From Liolophura sinensis (Eukaryota > Mollusca > Polyplacophora > Chitonida > Chitonidae), in contig NC_088301.1 in NCBI RefSeq assembly GCF_032854445.1, positions 20,083,808 to 20,147,807 of the forward strand: a DNA stretch of 64,000 nt, in the 5' to 3' direction. Position 1 is the first letter of the stretch; the number at the start of each line of letters is the position of its first letter. Of this stretch, positions 45,601-50,879 are shown in pieces. A program made the position numbers and the translations under genes. The notes under the pieces are model-generated. The model searched no databases. It was given only the letters and a program-made list of their open reading frames with translations, and was not told the origin of the DNA.

Positions 45601-48229
45601 CCTATATTACCGGACGCTTTCGTACAGATAAAATCAATATGTGTTTTCCAATGCAGCATATTGTTAAAAAAAAGAGATGAGATGAAGGAGGTTAATCGAT
45701 TCTGAATTGTCATTTAAATACAAAAGAAAGAAGAGATGTCCAAGAATAGAACCCTGTGGTACACCACATGTTAAAGATATTAGGTCAGAGAGTTTAATAT
45801 TAGATGATACACGATGGAATCTGTTTCATAAATAACTCTTGGGCCAATCATTACAAACACTCTTGAAGCCGTAATGTTCTGATTTCTGAAGCAAAATATC
45901 GTGATTAACGGTATCAAAGTCTTTTGAACCCTTACCGGCTTAGAAATCTGAAAAAAATAATTAGATTTCATAGCTTCAAAAAAAAAAAAACTTTGGATTG
46001 GCTTTGATGATTAACTTTGAAAATATCTATATTGAAGTCACCCATAATAGTTTTTTTCTGTTTTCCTTCTGAAGAATCATTGGAATAGATAACATATCCT
46101 TATTGAACTCTTCGAAGTACTTGCCCGGTGGTCGATAGACAATGCTGAACAGATAATTTTTATTGAGAATCTTTGCCTCTACAAAAAGAGATTCTCAGCA
46201 GCCAGTGTTATCAAAAAACACAGATCTTCCCTGAAGAAAGCAGATTCTATGTTAGAATTAACATAGATGATAAGCTCTCCACCATTACAATTTGTCCTTT
46301 GCACAGGAAAGCTTCTATATCCAGGAATATCAAATAGGGAACTAGATAAAGAGGACAACATTCAGAAAATCCAAGAACAGAGAAGGGATAATGTAAACCG
46401 TGAATAAAGCTCGATATTTCTTATCAAAGCCGCCAATTTCGGGTTCAAACGATGTTTTTAATTTAATGCACGAAGAACGATGTTAACCAGACAAAATATT
46501 TTTACTGAAATGCTCACGTATGAATTTGTACGTGTTGTCAAAGTTTCATGTTGATTAACCTTTGTCTTCACATGTAAAACATTAACTTTTTAATATAATG
46601 AGTTTTGTTATGGTTTGGCAATTTGAAAATACGTGTTTTGTCGACGGCTGAAGCCTTCGTGGTACAGTGAACTAATGACGTCACTTTGGAAACCACGGAG
46701 GACTTGGAAAAACACTTCGAATCTTAGTGGCTCATTTCTTCTTTTTGACTGAAAACATTTTTTGTGCGACTAAAGACATAAGCCAACTTGTATCAAATAC
46801 TAGTACGCGTTTGTATGAATAATAATCAGTAGTTGTTAAGGTATGCTAATACTTAACATGTGGTAACTAATCTGAAATCGTAAGTGAATCCTGCATGAGA
46901 ACACATGTGGTCATCTATCATTACTTTGCCATGCTACAGTATGTGTAATATGTATCAGAATTATAAGACTGAAAGTTAGGTTTGTTATTTATTGATTTGG
47001 TTGGTGTTAAATGGCGTACTCAAGTATTTGTCAGAAAGTTACATCTGTGGTTCAGTGATTTTCCACACTTTACAGTGTCTAAAACAAAAAAGGTATTTCA
47101 ATGACTGGAGTATACAGGCTACCATGTTTCGATTTTATGACCAAAACACGGATATAGACTGGCTTCATTGCCAGGTTTACAAGGCTCATAAGTCGCACAT
47201 TTGTCATATAACAGGGAAAGATTTTTGCCCGGGGGGAAACCCACGAGCATCCGGAGGTTGCTGCAGACCTTCCCACATACGGCCGGAGAGAAAGCCAGCA
47301 TAAGCTGGACTTGAACCATTAGCGACCGCATTGGTGAGAAACTCCTGGGTCATTACGCTGCGCTAGCCAACTGAGCCACAGAGGCCCCAACAGGAAAAGT
47401 GGATTAATACTGAGCTGAAAACAGAAGTGGTCTTACGAATGTGTCAGCTATGGTAAGTTTCTATTTTTGAGGTGCAGAGTTCCTTGCACTGAGGCCGATT
47501 CACCTCCTTAACATACCATAATTTACAATGCGGTCTAACGATAAATTTTCATAAATTTAAGGAACTTTATTATCGATTTTAAGCGGTTGAAGAGGCTGAT
47601 ATTTCGTGAAAGGTAGCTATTTATCAAACTCCAAAATAATAGCAAACATTCGATTGGATTTGCGCTGATCTATTCTTAACAAAACTCTCCAGTATAGTAC
47701 CTTTAAGGTCCTTTTGTCTGTAGCAAGACCAACGTCCTATTCAAACCAGCCAACTTGGGCCCCTTAGCGTTATTAGTAGGTCATACTCACGTCTCTGACA
47801 GGTAGGTCCGTCCCAGCCAGCGGCACAGTTCCCGGCACAGTCTGTCTGACCGTCACAGTTCTCGGCACAGTTACAGTTATACCGACAGCCTGCTCCTGAA
47901 GGTCCAAACCGACATGGCTGTCCATCAGCTGAGAGGTAGGAAACAAAACAGGTGAATAGGACCAGGTTTTACAGCACGGTAAACTGAATTAGCGGAACTT
48001 TGTGGCTGGGATGGACCAGTGAAGGTGGAATTAATAAACGAATCAGTGAAAGTAATGAACTAAAATGAAAGATATTTTTGCAGTCATGCCATGCCTCTGT
48101 AACCATTTCTTATTAAACCACTTATTGCTAATTACATGGGCATTAGAGTGTTGCAGACATTAAATAAATCCACGTACCTTTCACAACAAGCAACATCAAA
48201 ATGGTGAAAATGAGAAACATTTGCGTCAT
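7788..48229 (-). CDS. Receptor-type tyrosine phosphatase, F5/8C-EGF-TM-PTP-PTP, 29-exon gene model
   Basis: Type I membrane receptor that should remove phosphate from tyrosines of cytoplasmic substrates through its first phosphatase domain. I joined 29 exons with GT-AG borders and matching phases: 3591 coding bases, about 1196 residues. Rough residue layout: signal peptide 1-18; Cys-rich module 19-63; F5/8C (fucolectin-like) 64-212; EGF-like repeats 213-525; transmembrane 535-557; acidic juxtamembrane linker to about 620; D1 about 640-900 with WPD 803-805 and [10 protein letters not shown] around Cys837; D2 about 934-1190 with [10 protein letters not shown] around Cys1126. The two-domain cytoplasmic layout is that of receptor PTPs. 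The EGF plus fucolectin ectodomain differs from the vertebrate LAR (Ig/FN3) and MAM (PTPRK/PTPRM) classes. Ligand is unknown; the lectin-like domain suggests glycan binding, which is inference. Exon skipping among the phase-1 EGF exons could give isoforms. UTRs and promoter were not identified. Confidence 0.9.
8931..9066 (-). CDS. Exon 28: PTP D2 signature loop (Arg to Asn)
   Basis: 45 codons, [20 protein letters not shown]...RPQIITDL. With exon 27 it reads [10 protein letters not shown]; the invariant phosphate-binding Arg of HCx5R is Asn1132. I chose the acceptor TTCCAG at 9067-9068 because it restores the D-G loop and gives the same 136-base length as exon 21. An alternative AG 18 bases downstream would delete the loop. 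Confidence 0.9.
9375..9523 (-). CDS. Exon 27: PTP D2, degenerate WPD loop and Cys
   Basis: 49 codons, [19 protein letters not shown]...NQPIVVHC. The WPD loop reads WSS, so the general acid is missing. Cys1126 of the signature is kept. Acceptor TTTCCAG, donor GTAGTT. Confidence 0.95.
9818..10125 (+). mobile_element. Repeat family C, copy in intron 26
   Basis: Shares a long block with 50150-50440: TTTAAAAGAGGAAGTTGTA, GGATAGTGCAACGACT, a palindromic CCTTCGGTAAG segment, and a tail with TCATATGACTGAAC. SINE-like length; head not clearly tRNA-like. Confidence 0.7.
10307..10429 (-). CDS. Exon 26: PTP D2 central segment
   Basis: 41 codons, [20 protein letters not shown]...YNLTYKDM. The IYWTE stretch replaces the D1 CYQYWP block. 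Acceptor TTCAG, donor GTATGT. Confidence 0.94.
10603..10737 (-). CDS. Exon 25: PTP D2, [20 protein letters not shown]
   Basis: 45 codons, [19 protein letters not shown] then [20 protein letters not shown]. The [19 protein letters not shown] block is typical of receptor PTP D2 domains. Acceptor CCTGAAG, donor GTGAGC. Confidence 0.95.
11348..11421 (-). CDS. Exon 24: PTP D2, RPYL and YINAVFLP
   Basis: 24 codons, [24 protein letters not shown]. The usual phosphotyrosine-loop Tyr-Asp is absent here (RPYL), a common D2 feature. Acceptor TTCTCAG, donor GTAAGT. Confidence 0.94.
11748..11847 (-). CDS. Exon 23: start of PTP D2
   Basis: 33 codons, [20 protein letters not shown] then [12 protein letters not shown], the D2 counterpart of the KNRY region. 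Acceptor CGCCACAG, donor GTGAGA. Confidence 0.93.
12278..12427 (-). CDS. Exon 22: end of PTP D1 and inter-domain linker
   Basis: 50 codons, [20 protein letters not shown], the closing D1 helix, then a linker to IAEQFQ. Acceptor GCTCCAG, donor GTAACT. Confidence 0.95.
12690..13255. repeat. Inverted repeat with three ~65-bp tandem units
   Basis: Around 13069-13250 there are three units of the kind GAGTTTTTC-T-rich-CGTCTGCTTA-A-rich-AACTCC. At 12770-12880 the same sequence appears in inverted orientation (CGAATAAAAAAAAAGAAAAA then CTCACAGAAAAAGA), flanking palindromic CTCGAG-containing DNA. Looks like a foldback element in intron 21 (between exons 21 and 22). A poly-A tract follows at 13255-13320. 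Confidence 0.65.
13688..13823 (-). CDS. Exon 21: PTP D1, AGIGRTG loop
   Basis: 45 codons, [16 protein letters not shown]...[12 protein letters not shown]. With exon 20 it forms [10 protein letters not shown], so the phosphate-binding Arg843 is present and D1 should be active. MVQ supplies the Q-loop glutamine. Acceptor ATTACAG, donor GTAAAT. Same length (136) as the matching D2 exon 28. Confidence 0.96.
14105..14325 (+). mobile_element. SINE-like repeat family B
   Basis: Carries CTCAGAGGTTAGAGCAA, ATAATGTGACTGG, a GCGGCA core and the tail GTCATATAACTGAAAAATTC; matching blocks at 25420, 52740 (plus) and 28880, 54510 (minus). Confidence 0.75.
14834..14985 (-). CDS. Exon 20: PTP D1, WPD loop and catalytic Cys
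   Basis: 50 codons, starting [20 protein letters not shown] and ending GPVVVHC. It carries the general-acid Asp805 of the WPD loop and catalytic Cys837. The intron just upstream (higher coordinates) contains a 23-bp minisatellite beginning about 30 bases from the exon. Confidence 0.96.
15020..15570. repeat. 23-bp minisatellite
   Basis: About 23 head-to-tail copies of ATACATGTAGATGAACCTCT plus GGG, with copies diverging towards both ends. Because 23 is not a multiple of 3 and the unit lacks stops on one strand, long open frames of up to 231 codons run through it; these are not genes. Located in the intron between exons 19 and 20. Confidence 0.95.
16088..16318 (+). mobile_element. SINE family A, diverged copy
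   Basis: Family A body recognisable (CTCACCAATGCG, AGTTCAAGTGCAGCTCATGC, CATAATGCTCGCC, GAAATATTCTTGAGT) with many changes; A-rich tail of AAACAAAC repeats. Confidence 0.8.
17479..17745 (-). mobile_element. SINE family A, full-length with target-site duplication
   Basis: Complete element in minus orientation with a 16-base poly-T (its A tail) at 17479-17494 and a perfect 14-bp target duplication GCAAGGGCAACTGA at 17465-17478 and 17746-17759. One of the youngest-looking copies in the window. Confidence 0.97.
18633..18765. repeat. (AAT)n microsatellite and A-rich tract
   Basis: About 16 AAT units followed by AAACAAAC-type sequence, in the intron just downstream of exon 19. Poly-Asn/poly-Leu open frames here are artefacts. 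Confidence 0.95.
18797..18922 (-). CDS. Exon 19: PTP D1, CYQYWPDEG segment
   Basis: 42 codons beginning [16 protein letters not shown] and ending [12 protein letters not shown]. The KCxQYWP motif is diagnostic of classical PTPs. An (AAT)n microsatellite follows within the intron. Confidence 0.94.
19243..19506 (+). mobile_element. SINE family A, full-length
   Basis: From GGGGCCTCCGTGGCTCAG to the AATCATATAAATAAAAAA tail, with the B box GAGTTCAAGTCC. Near-perfect target duplication: TTAGTGAATAT before and TTAGCGAATAT after. Confidence 0.95.
19645..19925. repeat. 63-bp tandem repeat
   Basis: Just over four copies of a unit containing GACTTGACTGATAGTTATT, CATAGCTTATTGGTGCT and AAGACCTCGAACAAGGAT. 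In the intron between exons 18 and 19, close to exon 18. Confidence 0.92.
20026..20123 (-). CDS. Exon 18: PTP D1, core helix and strand
   Basis: 32 codons, [16 protein letters not shown] then [13 protein letters not shown], the conserved helix and following strand of PTP domains. Acceptor ATAACAG, donor GTAGGG. Confidence 0.94.
20561..20597 (-). CDS. Exon 17: PTP D1 microexon
   Basis: 37-base exon coding [12 protein letters not shown] plus one base; with exon 18 it completes the family motif YIASQGP. Acceptor GTCTTCAG, donor GTAAGTACT. Confidence 0.93.
20741..20814 (-). CDS. Exon 16: PTP D1, DHSRVHL and YINA
   Basis: 24 codons, [24 protein letters not shown], the conserved DYINA segment of PTP domains. 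Acceptor TTTTCAG, donor GTGAGT. Confidence 0.94.
21035..21225 (-). mobile_element. Repeat family C, partial copy
   Basis: Reverse orientation: GAGTGAGTGA tail, GTTGCACTATCCCC, GAGGAAGTTACAACTTCCT. It ends in a tRNA-like stretch (GCTCTAACAATTGTGCTATG) that may be the head of this family. Confidence 0.65.
21520..21733 (+). mobile_element. SINE family A, 5'-truncated
   Basis: Starts inside the element at CACCAATGCGGTTGCTG and runs to the AAATAAATAAAAAA tail. Flanked by CGTCCCC and TGTCCCC, a possible short target duplication. Confidence 0.9.
21882..21969 (-). CDS. Exon 15: PTP D1, pTyr recognition loop part 1
   Basis: 29 codons, [19 protein letters not shown] then KSRYRNLVA, the counterpart of the family's KNRYxN motif; its end forms ...AYDHSRV with exon 16, the phosphotyrosine loop. 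Acceptor CTACAG, donor GTAAGT. Confidence 0.93.
22193..22433 (+). mobile_element. SINE family A, full-length
   Basis: GGGGCCTCCGTGGCTCAG head, poly-A tail, and a perfect 12-bp target duplication AAAGGACCAGGC on both sides. A small internal deletion removes the CCGGGCTCTGCCCGG part of the body. Confidence 0.95.
23262..23419 (-). CDS. Exon 14: acidic linker and start of PTP D1
   Basis: 52 codons. An acidic, Ala-rich stretch ([16 protein letters not shown]) leads into the helix [21 protein letters not shown] that precedes receptor PTP domains. Acceptor CTTACAG, donor GTAGAG. Confidence 0.93.
23640..23850 (+). mobile_element. SINE family A, 5'-truncated and diverged
   Basis: Begins near CTCCCACCAATGAGG, internal deletion after CTCCTCTCC, tail CGTAAAATACCAATAAAAT. 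Confidence 0.85.
25104..25204 (-). CDS. Exon 13: juxtamembrane basic exon
   Basis: 33 full codons starting [10 protein letters not shown], basic as expected just inside the membrane, and ending [10 protein letters not shown]. Found because its phases (2 in, 1 out) exactly bridge exons 12 and 14; acceptor TTTCCAG, donor GTGTGT. A long open frame on the + strand covers it but is a shadow. Confidence 0.85.
25420..25640 (+). mobile_element. SINE-like repeat family B
   Basis: Contains TATAATGTGACTGGGTGG, GGCGGCAGCACTTTCGCGG, CACAAGAAGAC and the tail ATATGACTGAAAGATTGTTG. Located just upstream of exon 13 in the intron between exons 12 and 13. Confidence 0.75.
25669..25995 (+). mobile_element. SINE family A, 5'-truncated, with expanded TAAA tail
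   Basis: Body from CAATGAGGTCGCTGTAAG to CGTAAAACACTAAATAAG, then about 130 bases of TAAA/TGAG-type microsatellite grown from the A tail, stopping about 20 bases short of exon 12. Confidence 0.9.
26017..26119 (-). CDS. Exon 12: transmembrane segment
   Basis: Begins [10 protein letters not shown], a short stalk, followed by an unbroken run of Val/Ile/Leu of about 23 residues (535-557) and a basic stop-transfer Arg. Acceptor TTTGCAG, donor GTACTG. Ends in phase 2, unlike the phase-1 extracellular exons, and fits exon 13. Confidence 0.93.
26250..26512 (+). mobile_element. SINE family A, diverged full-length copy
   Basis: Head GGGCCTTCATGACCGAGG, B box GAGTTCAAATC, tail AAAACACCAATGAAATAAAT, followed by an AT-only tract to 26570. 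Confidence 0.88.
27130..27460 (-). pseudogene. Cluster of decayed C-type EGF exons
   Basis: At least three partial copies of exon 11 lie in series just downstream of it. The middle one (about 27275-27392) is still open ([12 protein letters not shown]...WEHCYT) with an intact GTAATAT donor but has lost its acceptor end. The next (about 27393-27455) keeps only the first third. The last (about 27130-27264) has a mutated donor and internal changes. They look like failed tandem duplicates and are probably not spliced in. Confidence 0.75.
27471..27608 (-). CDS. Exon 11: membrane-proximal EGF-like repeat (C type)
   Basis: 45 codons, [14 protein letters not shown]...[13 protein letters not shown], acceptor TATTTCAG, donor GTAATAT. 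Last EGF before the transmembrane exon, joined through a split Asp codon. A close relative lies at 62253-62390 in the neighbouring gene. Confidence 0.92.
28878..29080 (-). mobile_element. SINE-like repeat family B
   Basis: Minus orientation: tail TCAGTCATATGACGACGAGG, core GTGCTGCCGC, and CACATTATACTAACACTGG; same order as other family B copies. In the intron between exons 10 and 11. Confidence 0.75.
29286..29429 (-). CDS. Exon 10: EGF-like repeat (B type, functional copy)
   Basis: 47 codons, [20 protein letters not shown]...[12 protein letters not shown], open throughout, acceptor ACAACCAG, donor GTAAGTC. This is the working member of the B-type family; the dead copies upstream align to it base for base in length. 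Confidence 0.92.
29955..30092 (-). CDS. Exon 9: EGF-like repeat (A type), tandem copy 1
   Basis: Third occurrence in transcription order of the [10 protein letters not shown] repeat. It joins exon 10 through a split Val codon ([10 protein letters not shown]). Borders CCCCAG and GTACGC. Confidence 0.88.
30461..30604 (-). pseudogene. Dead EGF exon (B type), tandem copy 1
   Basis: 144-base relative of exon 10. In-frame TAG after ETCG, donor TTAAGT, and extra changes beyond copies 2 and 3: the residue after the stop is Ser rather than Cys, and ALRC replaces PCC. Intact acceptor. Confidence 0.85.
30985..31225 (+). mobile_element. SINE family A inside tandem unit 1
   Basis: Body from TTGACCCAGAAGCCTCTCACC to GGCGTAAACCACCAAAGG; a second SINE head fragment (GACCGAGGTGGAAATCACG) follows to 31300. 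Present at the same place in all units, so the insertion predates the triplication. Confidence 0.9.
31585..31722 (-). CDS. Exon 8: EGF-like repeat (A type), tandem copy 2
   Basis: Same 45-codon EGF exon as exons 7 and 9, with intact splice borders. Identity at this level points to very recent duplication or gene conversion, or to an assembly artefact, which must be excluded before the third repeat is trusted. Confidence 0.85.
32092..32235 (-). pseudogene. Dead EGF exon (B type), tandem copy 2
   Basis: 144-base relative of exon 10 with the same in-frame TAG after ETCG and the same lost donor (TTAAGT) as the other two tandem copies. The acceptor (CGACCAG) is intact. Confidence 0.85.
32616..32856 (+). 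mobile_element. SINE family A inside tandem unit 2
   Basis: Same insertion as in unit 1, with one base difference early on (CAGGAGCC for CAGAAGCC). Confidence 0.9.
33216..33353 (-). CDS. Exon 7: EGF-like repeat (A type), tandem copy 3
   Basis: 45 codons, [17 protein letters not shown]...GWLGDLCKE. The + strand shadow frame across this exon is the same in all three tandem copies, so exons 7, 8 and 9 appear identical. Acceptor TCCCCAG, donor GTACGC, phase 1 at both ends, so the three copies can be joined in series. It lies in the third unit of the 1.63-kb tandem repeat. Confidence 0.85.
33723..33866 (-). pseudogene. Dead EGF exon (B type), tandem copy 3
   Basis: Aligns over its full 144 bases with functional exon 10, but carries an in-frame TAG in the ETCG-stop-CHGG stretch, and its donor reads TTAAGT instead of GTAAGT. 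It is presumably skipped or ignored by splicing. Its phase-1 symmetry means skipping does not disturb the frame. Confidence 0.85.
34103..34285 (+). mobile_element. SINE family A inside tandem unit 3, head deleted
   Basis: Begins at GCAGTTGCCGGGAGTCC because the neighbouring ~200 bases are missing in this unit; runs to the AAACCATCAAATATATAAAA tail. Confidence 0.88.
34486..34740. repeat. 8-bp tandem repeat (ATGGCACG) region
   Basis: Runs of ATGGCACG, strongest at 34596-34670, mixed with GAAGCGATGA units. The same words recur at 35050-35165 in both orientations, so the flanking DNA at 34740-35050 sits between two arrays. Open frames on both strands are artefacts. Confidence 0.9.
34855..34950 (-). 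repeat. Dispersed repeat, end of inverted-repeat element
   Basis: GATTTTACAAATAGCTGAATATAGGCGACTGACTA matches, in reverse, the left end of the element at 42.9 kb and the sequence at 60.69 and 61.43 kb. Only the end is present. Confidence 0.65.
35880..37065. repeat. Pair of ~105-bp direct repeats flanking 1 kb
   Basis: 35880-35985 and 36965-37065 share TATTTCACCT, CACACTGTCGT, GGTTTT-CTCTCTATG and GTACATCTTT in order. Fragments of the same family occur near 17100, 21420, 22080 and 53960. Could be terminal repeats of an old element; no coding frame is recognised between them. Confidence 0.5.
37237..37383 (-). CDS. Exon 6: EGF-like repeat
   Basis: 48 codons, [17 protein letters not shown]...[14 protein letters not shown], with the CxxGRWGxxC...C.C pattern of MEGF/laminin-type EGF repeats. 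Acceptor TCTCACCAG, donor GTAAGTG, phase 1 at both ends. Most similar to exon 10 and its relatives (B type). Confidence 0.9.
38086..38181 (-). CDS. Exon 5: short EGF-like exon
   Basis: 31 codons, [14 protein letters not shown]...FRCE, with a strong A|GTAAGG donor that keeps the phase-1 rule. It is shorter than the other EGF exons (45-48 codons), and the frame stays open beyond the donor for about 25 more residues with further cysteines ([13 protein letters not shown]). A longer form would end in a phase that does not fit exon 6, so I keep the short one. Confidence 0.7.
38285..39040. repeat. Direct duplication and inverted repeat with TGACGTCA motifs
   Basis: A block at 38285-38485 is repeated at 38555-38740 (GTCAGGATT-CC-TCACT, CACTTTTGTTATTACACACCC). 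The stretch GATATTCAACCTTCAGTGTGCAAT near 38515 is inverted at about 38890-38935 and repeated again near 39000. Several ACGTCA/TGACGTCA palindromes lie within. In the intron between exons 4 and 5. Confidence 0.75.
39887..40102 (-). CDS. Exon 4: F5/8C (fucolectin-like) domain, second half
   Basis: 71 codons starting [15 protein letters not shown] and ending TLCEVRLFG, the conserved closing strand of fucolectin/F5/8C domains. Joins exon 3 in frame through a Cys codon split at the border. A Thr-rich insertion (DTTTTDEG) sits in a loop. Acceptor TTCCAG, donor GTAAGC. Confidence 0.9.
41163..41420 (-). mobile_element. SINE family A
   Basis: Minus orientation, TTTATTTATTTGGTTGG tail end, body ACGACGGCGACCAGCACTACG, head end CCACCTCGGCCACGGAG. 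In the intron between exons 3 and 4, near exon 3. Confidence 0.9.
41600..41830 (-). CDS. Exon 3: F5/8C (fucolectin-like) domain, first half
   Basis: 76 codons. The domain opens [12 protein letters not shown], the usual start of discoidin/fucolectin domains, followed by LAVDGK, a CTHTKSD segment and [20 protein letters not shown], the typical buried strand. Acceptor TTTCGTAG, donor GTAAGTGA. The domain is likely to bind carbohydrate or a cell-surface ligand outside the cell; that is inference from the family. Confidence 0.9.
42920..43705. mobile_element. Non-coding element with terminal inverted repeats
   Basis: Left end GTCGCCTATATTCAGCTGTC-TGTAAATT and right end GATTTTACATATAGCTGAATATAGGG are inverted copies over about 30 bases. 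Internal sequence has no coding frame. The block CAGCTATTGTAAAACAAATTACTCTCC near 43435 occurs inverted near 61690. Compatible with a non-autonomous DNA transposon or foldback element; target duplication not defined. Confidence 0.6.
44036..44210 (-). mobile_element. SINE family A, degraded
   Basis: TTGTCGTACTCGAAAATATTTC, ACGACGGTGGCCAGCATTATGG and CCCACGACCATCC are recognisable; head and tail are eroded. Confidence 0.82.
45050..46400 (-). mobile_element. Non-LTR retrotransposon (LINE) relic 2
   Basis: Minus strand, in order: endonuclease piece [20 protein letters not shown] (about 46.3 kb), [13 protein letters not shown] (about 46.1 kb), [10 protein letters not shown] (about 46.0 kb), RT motif A as [12 protein letters not shown] (about 45.9 kb), [10 protein letters not shown] (about 45.75 kb) and a C-terminal segment with [12 protein letters not shown] (45087-45293). 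Each piece is in a different frame, so it is inactive. It lies in the intron between exons 2 and 3 of the phosphatase gene. Confidence 0.8.
46988..47388 (-). mobile_element. SINE family A split by ~200 bp
   Basis: The tail end (GGTTGGTGTTAAATGGCGTACTCAAG, 46999-47025) is separated from the body and head (47228-47388) by unrelated sequence. Either an insertion or a deletion-replacement split the element. Lies just downstream of exon 2 in the large intron between exons 2 and 3. Confidence 0.8.
47791..47928 (-). CDS. Exon 2: N-terminal cysteine-rich module
   Basis: 45 full codons between a CTCTCAG acceptor and a GTGAGT donor, phase 1 at both ends. It begins [14 protein letters not shown] and carries eight cysteines, including NCNCAENC and the closing GWDGPTC. 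It resembles the short Cys-rich modules that precede fucolectin domains in MEGF-like proteins of marine invertebrates. Length (138) and phase equal those of the EGF exons in this gene. Confidence 0.85.
48178..48229 (-). CDS. Exon 1: start codon and signal peptide
   Basis: Encodes [17 protein letters not shown] plus one base, then a GTACGT donor. It is a classic hydrophobic secretion signal, and its phase-1 end fits the next exon, giving ...VKG-ADGQPC. The frame is open upstream to another Met at 48337, but that would bury the hydrophobic core about 38 residues in, so I prefer the Met at 48229. No promoter motif was identified upstream. Confidence 0.75.
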
Positions 48230-48239
48230 CAAGAATGTA

Positions 48240-50140
48240 TTCCTGATGATTCGTAGAAGGAGAGAGTCGGTCTGGTTGTTGTCACCGATCTGTCGAACAC
48301 AAACTGTGCTACACAGGCTTTCTACACCAACATGCACTCAGCTCATATTCCTACGCACTAACATGGTTGGTTCTTATAACATCGTTTCAGGAAGTGATCA
48401 TCTATACTCTTGGTAAACTAAAGCTAGGCGCTCAAACTGTGGGGTAACTCACACTATACCTTTTGTACAGGTATTTCTGCTTGGCAACCAATTCTTTGTG
48501 TTTAATGGGTCATCATATCGTTTATTCTTGACTCTAAATGTACGTTTTATTTGTGGGCCTCTATGTGCTTATACGTGAGTGACACCCATGCTATACACAA
48601 AAGAAGCCATGATATATCTGGGTTATGCTTCGGTTAAGTGGTAGCTGGAACTTGTCGCCTACGTCGCACTCCAGGGAACATGTTGAAATCTCTATACTCT
48701 CAACTTGGGATCTCTCGCTCAGTAATTAGACATTCTATGCTCATTTTCATTTAAAGAAAAACGAAAAACTTTGGAGATGTATTTAAAGTAGTTGGAACTG
48801 AATTTAATATCTTTGTTAGGAACCTCATCTGTAAACATATCATTACATTTTTTTATTTGTCAGTGTCTACAATTTTTTGAAGCTCGGAGTCATTCATTCA
48901 AGTCCATTTGTGAGGAGTTATTTACTCAAGTCTATTTGAGAGAAGTCATATTCAATGTTATTCACTGTAAAGGATTTTGCTGGGTTTGCAGATAACGCCG
49001 TTCGACATTCGTCATTTGTACTCGATTTTCTGTGCAGAGCTCTTTTTGAGCTTGTGTTTCACCTTTTGCTGATTTTTGGAGACATTATTTTGAAGCTTGT
49101 ATCGCTCATTGTATCTTTGTGCCATTCGGTACATTTCTTCCAGTTTTCCCTGAAAATGACTCTGTGTGTATTTCCAAGGAAACATACGTCGACAGCCAGG
49201 TGAGGAATAAGCCACTTATAGGACTGTCATCCGTAGACAGAGGAATTCATCTTAATTCTGGGTTCTATATTTACGTGGACTGCCGGAACATTCCATCCGG
49301 ATTTGGACGCTGTAAGAACTTATCTAAGCGTCTTTGTGTTTCTTTCATTTGATCTTGTGTAAGGCTTATCGCTTATCTGAGAGTTAAGCAAGCCAGTTAT
49401 TTCTCAAGGTGATACCCTTACAATCCTCACACAATCTCTTTACAGATAATAACTTCTGATTTATTTCATTGCAACGTTTCAATGTGCATTTTAATATCGC
49501 GGTCAAGCTTGTTAAGACACAACCAAAAGCCCTGAACTAAATGTGTCTTAACATGCTTGAAAAGGATGTTAGAATATACATCGAAACTTTGGAATGAAAT
49601 AAATTAGAAATTATTGTCCATATTGAGACTCCTAAATGCCTCCCAAGGAATTTATATTTTGTGTCGTTATGACACCCAGACCTTCACAGACCACTTTGTT
49701 ATGCTTTCCACCTCTTTCATTGTACAAGCCTACAGGTACACCTATCACAAGAAAAGCTTGAATGTTAGGCTTACATACCTTGAAAAAATTTGGAAACAAG
49801 AGATATGCAGCAGTCTATTTGATTATTTAATTATTATTTTTCTGATTTACTTTTAGACTATACCGAGATATGCCTGACGTGTGGAGTAAATAGGTCATAG
49901 CTTGACAGAGAGTCGTAATTAATCTATCTGCACACAAGTGGATCGGTGAAATATAGTCCCTTATCAATATGATCTGATCATCTACTAACTCACCGATCCC
50001 ATGAATGTAACAGGATCAGGAGTGTTACTGTGTGAAGCGTTACCTGTGTTTAACTTAAGTCATTCCCCGAAAGTTGGTTATGTCAGTTCTTTAGTCTGTC
50101 ACTCACTCCCCATAAGTTATGAATTTTACCACATGATATT
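48240..50140. other. Region upstream of the phosphatase gene start
   Basis: No exon recognised. Expected to hold the promoter and 5' UTR of the minus-strand phosphatase gene, but no TATA box or initiator could be assigned with confidence. Confidence 0.4.
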
Positions 50141-50149
50141 TTTCAATCC

Positions 50150-50450
50150 TGGGTCGAGTCACACCTAAGACTTTAAAAGAGGAAGTTGTAACTTCCTCGC
50201 TTGGCGTTCATCATGAAGGGGATAGTGCAACGACTAGTTGACCCCTGTCAGTATAATGTTTCGGGCTGTGTGGCTTACTTACCTTCGGTAAGTCGTCTCA
50301 GTGCCACAGCACTAGATAAAAGAGCAGAGGAAATCCGTCCTGTAACAGGGAGGAACATTACATACACCCTAAAGATTCCTTCGTCGTCATATGACTAAAA
50401 AAATTTTGAGTACAGCGTTAAACCCCAAGCACTCACTCACTCACTCACTC
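50150..50450 (+). mobile_element. Repeat family C
   Basis: Best-preserved copy: GTCACACCTAAGACTTTAAAAG, GAGGAAGTTGTAACTTCCTC, ATAGTGCAACGACTAGTTGA, tail GTCGTCATATGACT, then ACTCACTCACTCACTC repeats. Confidence 0.75.
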
Positions 50451-50879
50451 AAAAGGCATTTTCCCTACTCTACATAAGTTTCTTTTAATAACTTGGTGAA
50501 ATATTCCTGAGTAGCGCGTAAACACGAATGATATAATTAAATTAATCAATTAATAAATAAAATAAATAAATCCATTCATAAGTTTTTTTGTTTGGATGAG
50601 CGTAATTGTAACAGCTGTGACTCGAAGACCAAGACGTTAGTGCTCATACGGTGGCCCAAGTGAGCTAATTCAACCTCAATCGATCCACATTATATTAAAG
50701 CAAAAGAAAATTTTAATATCAATCAAATACCTCTGAAAAGAGTATGCATTTCCTCACAGGTGCATACCATAAAACTTCCAATATGTACCTCAAGTTGATA
50801 AATTATAAATAAAGTTAGCGCCAAAATCCGCTTTGGGCGACTCCATTTTGCCTAAGAACTAGTCCTGAAGTGTTAAGAG

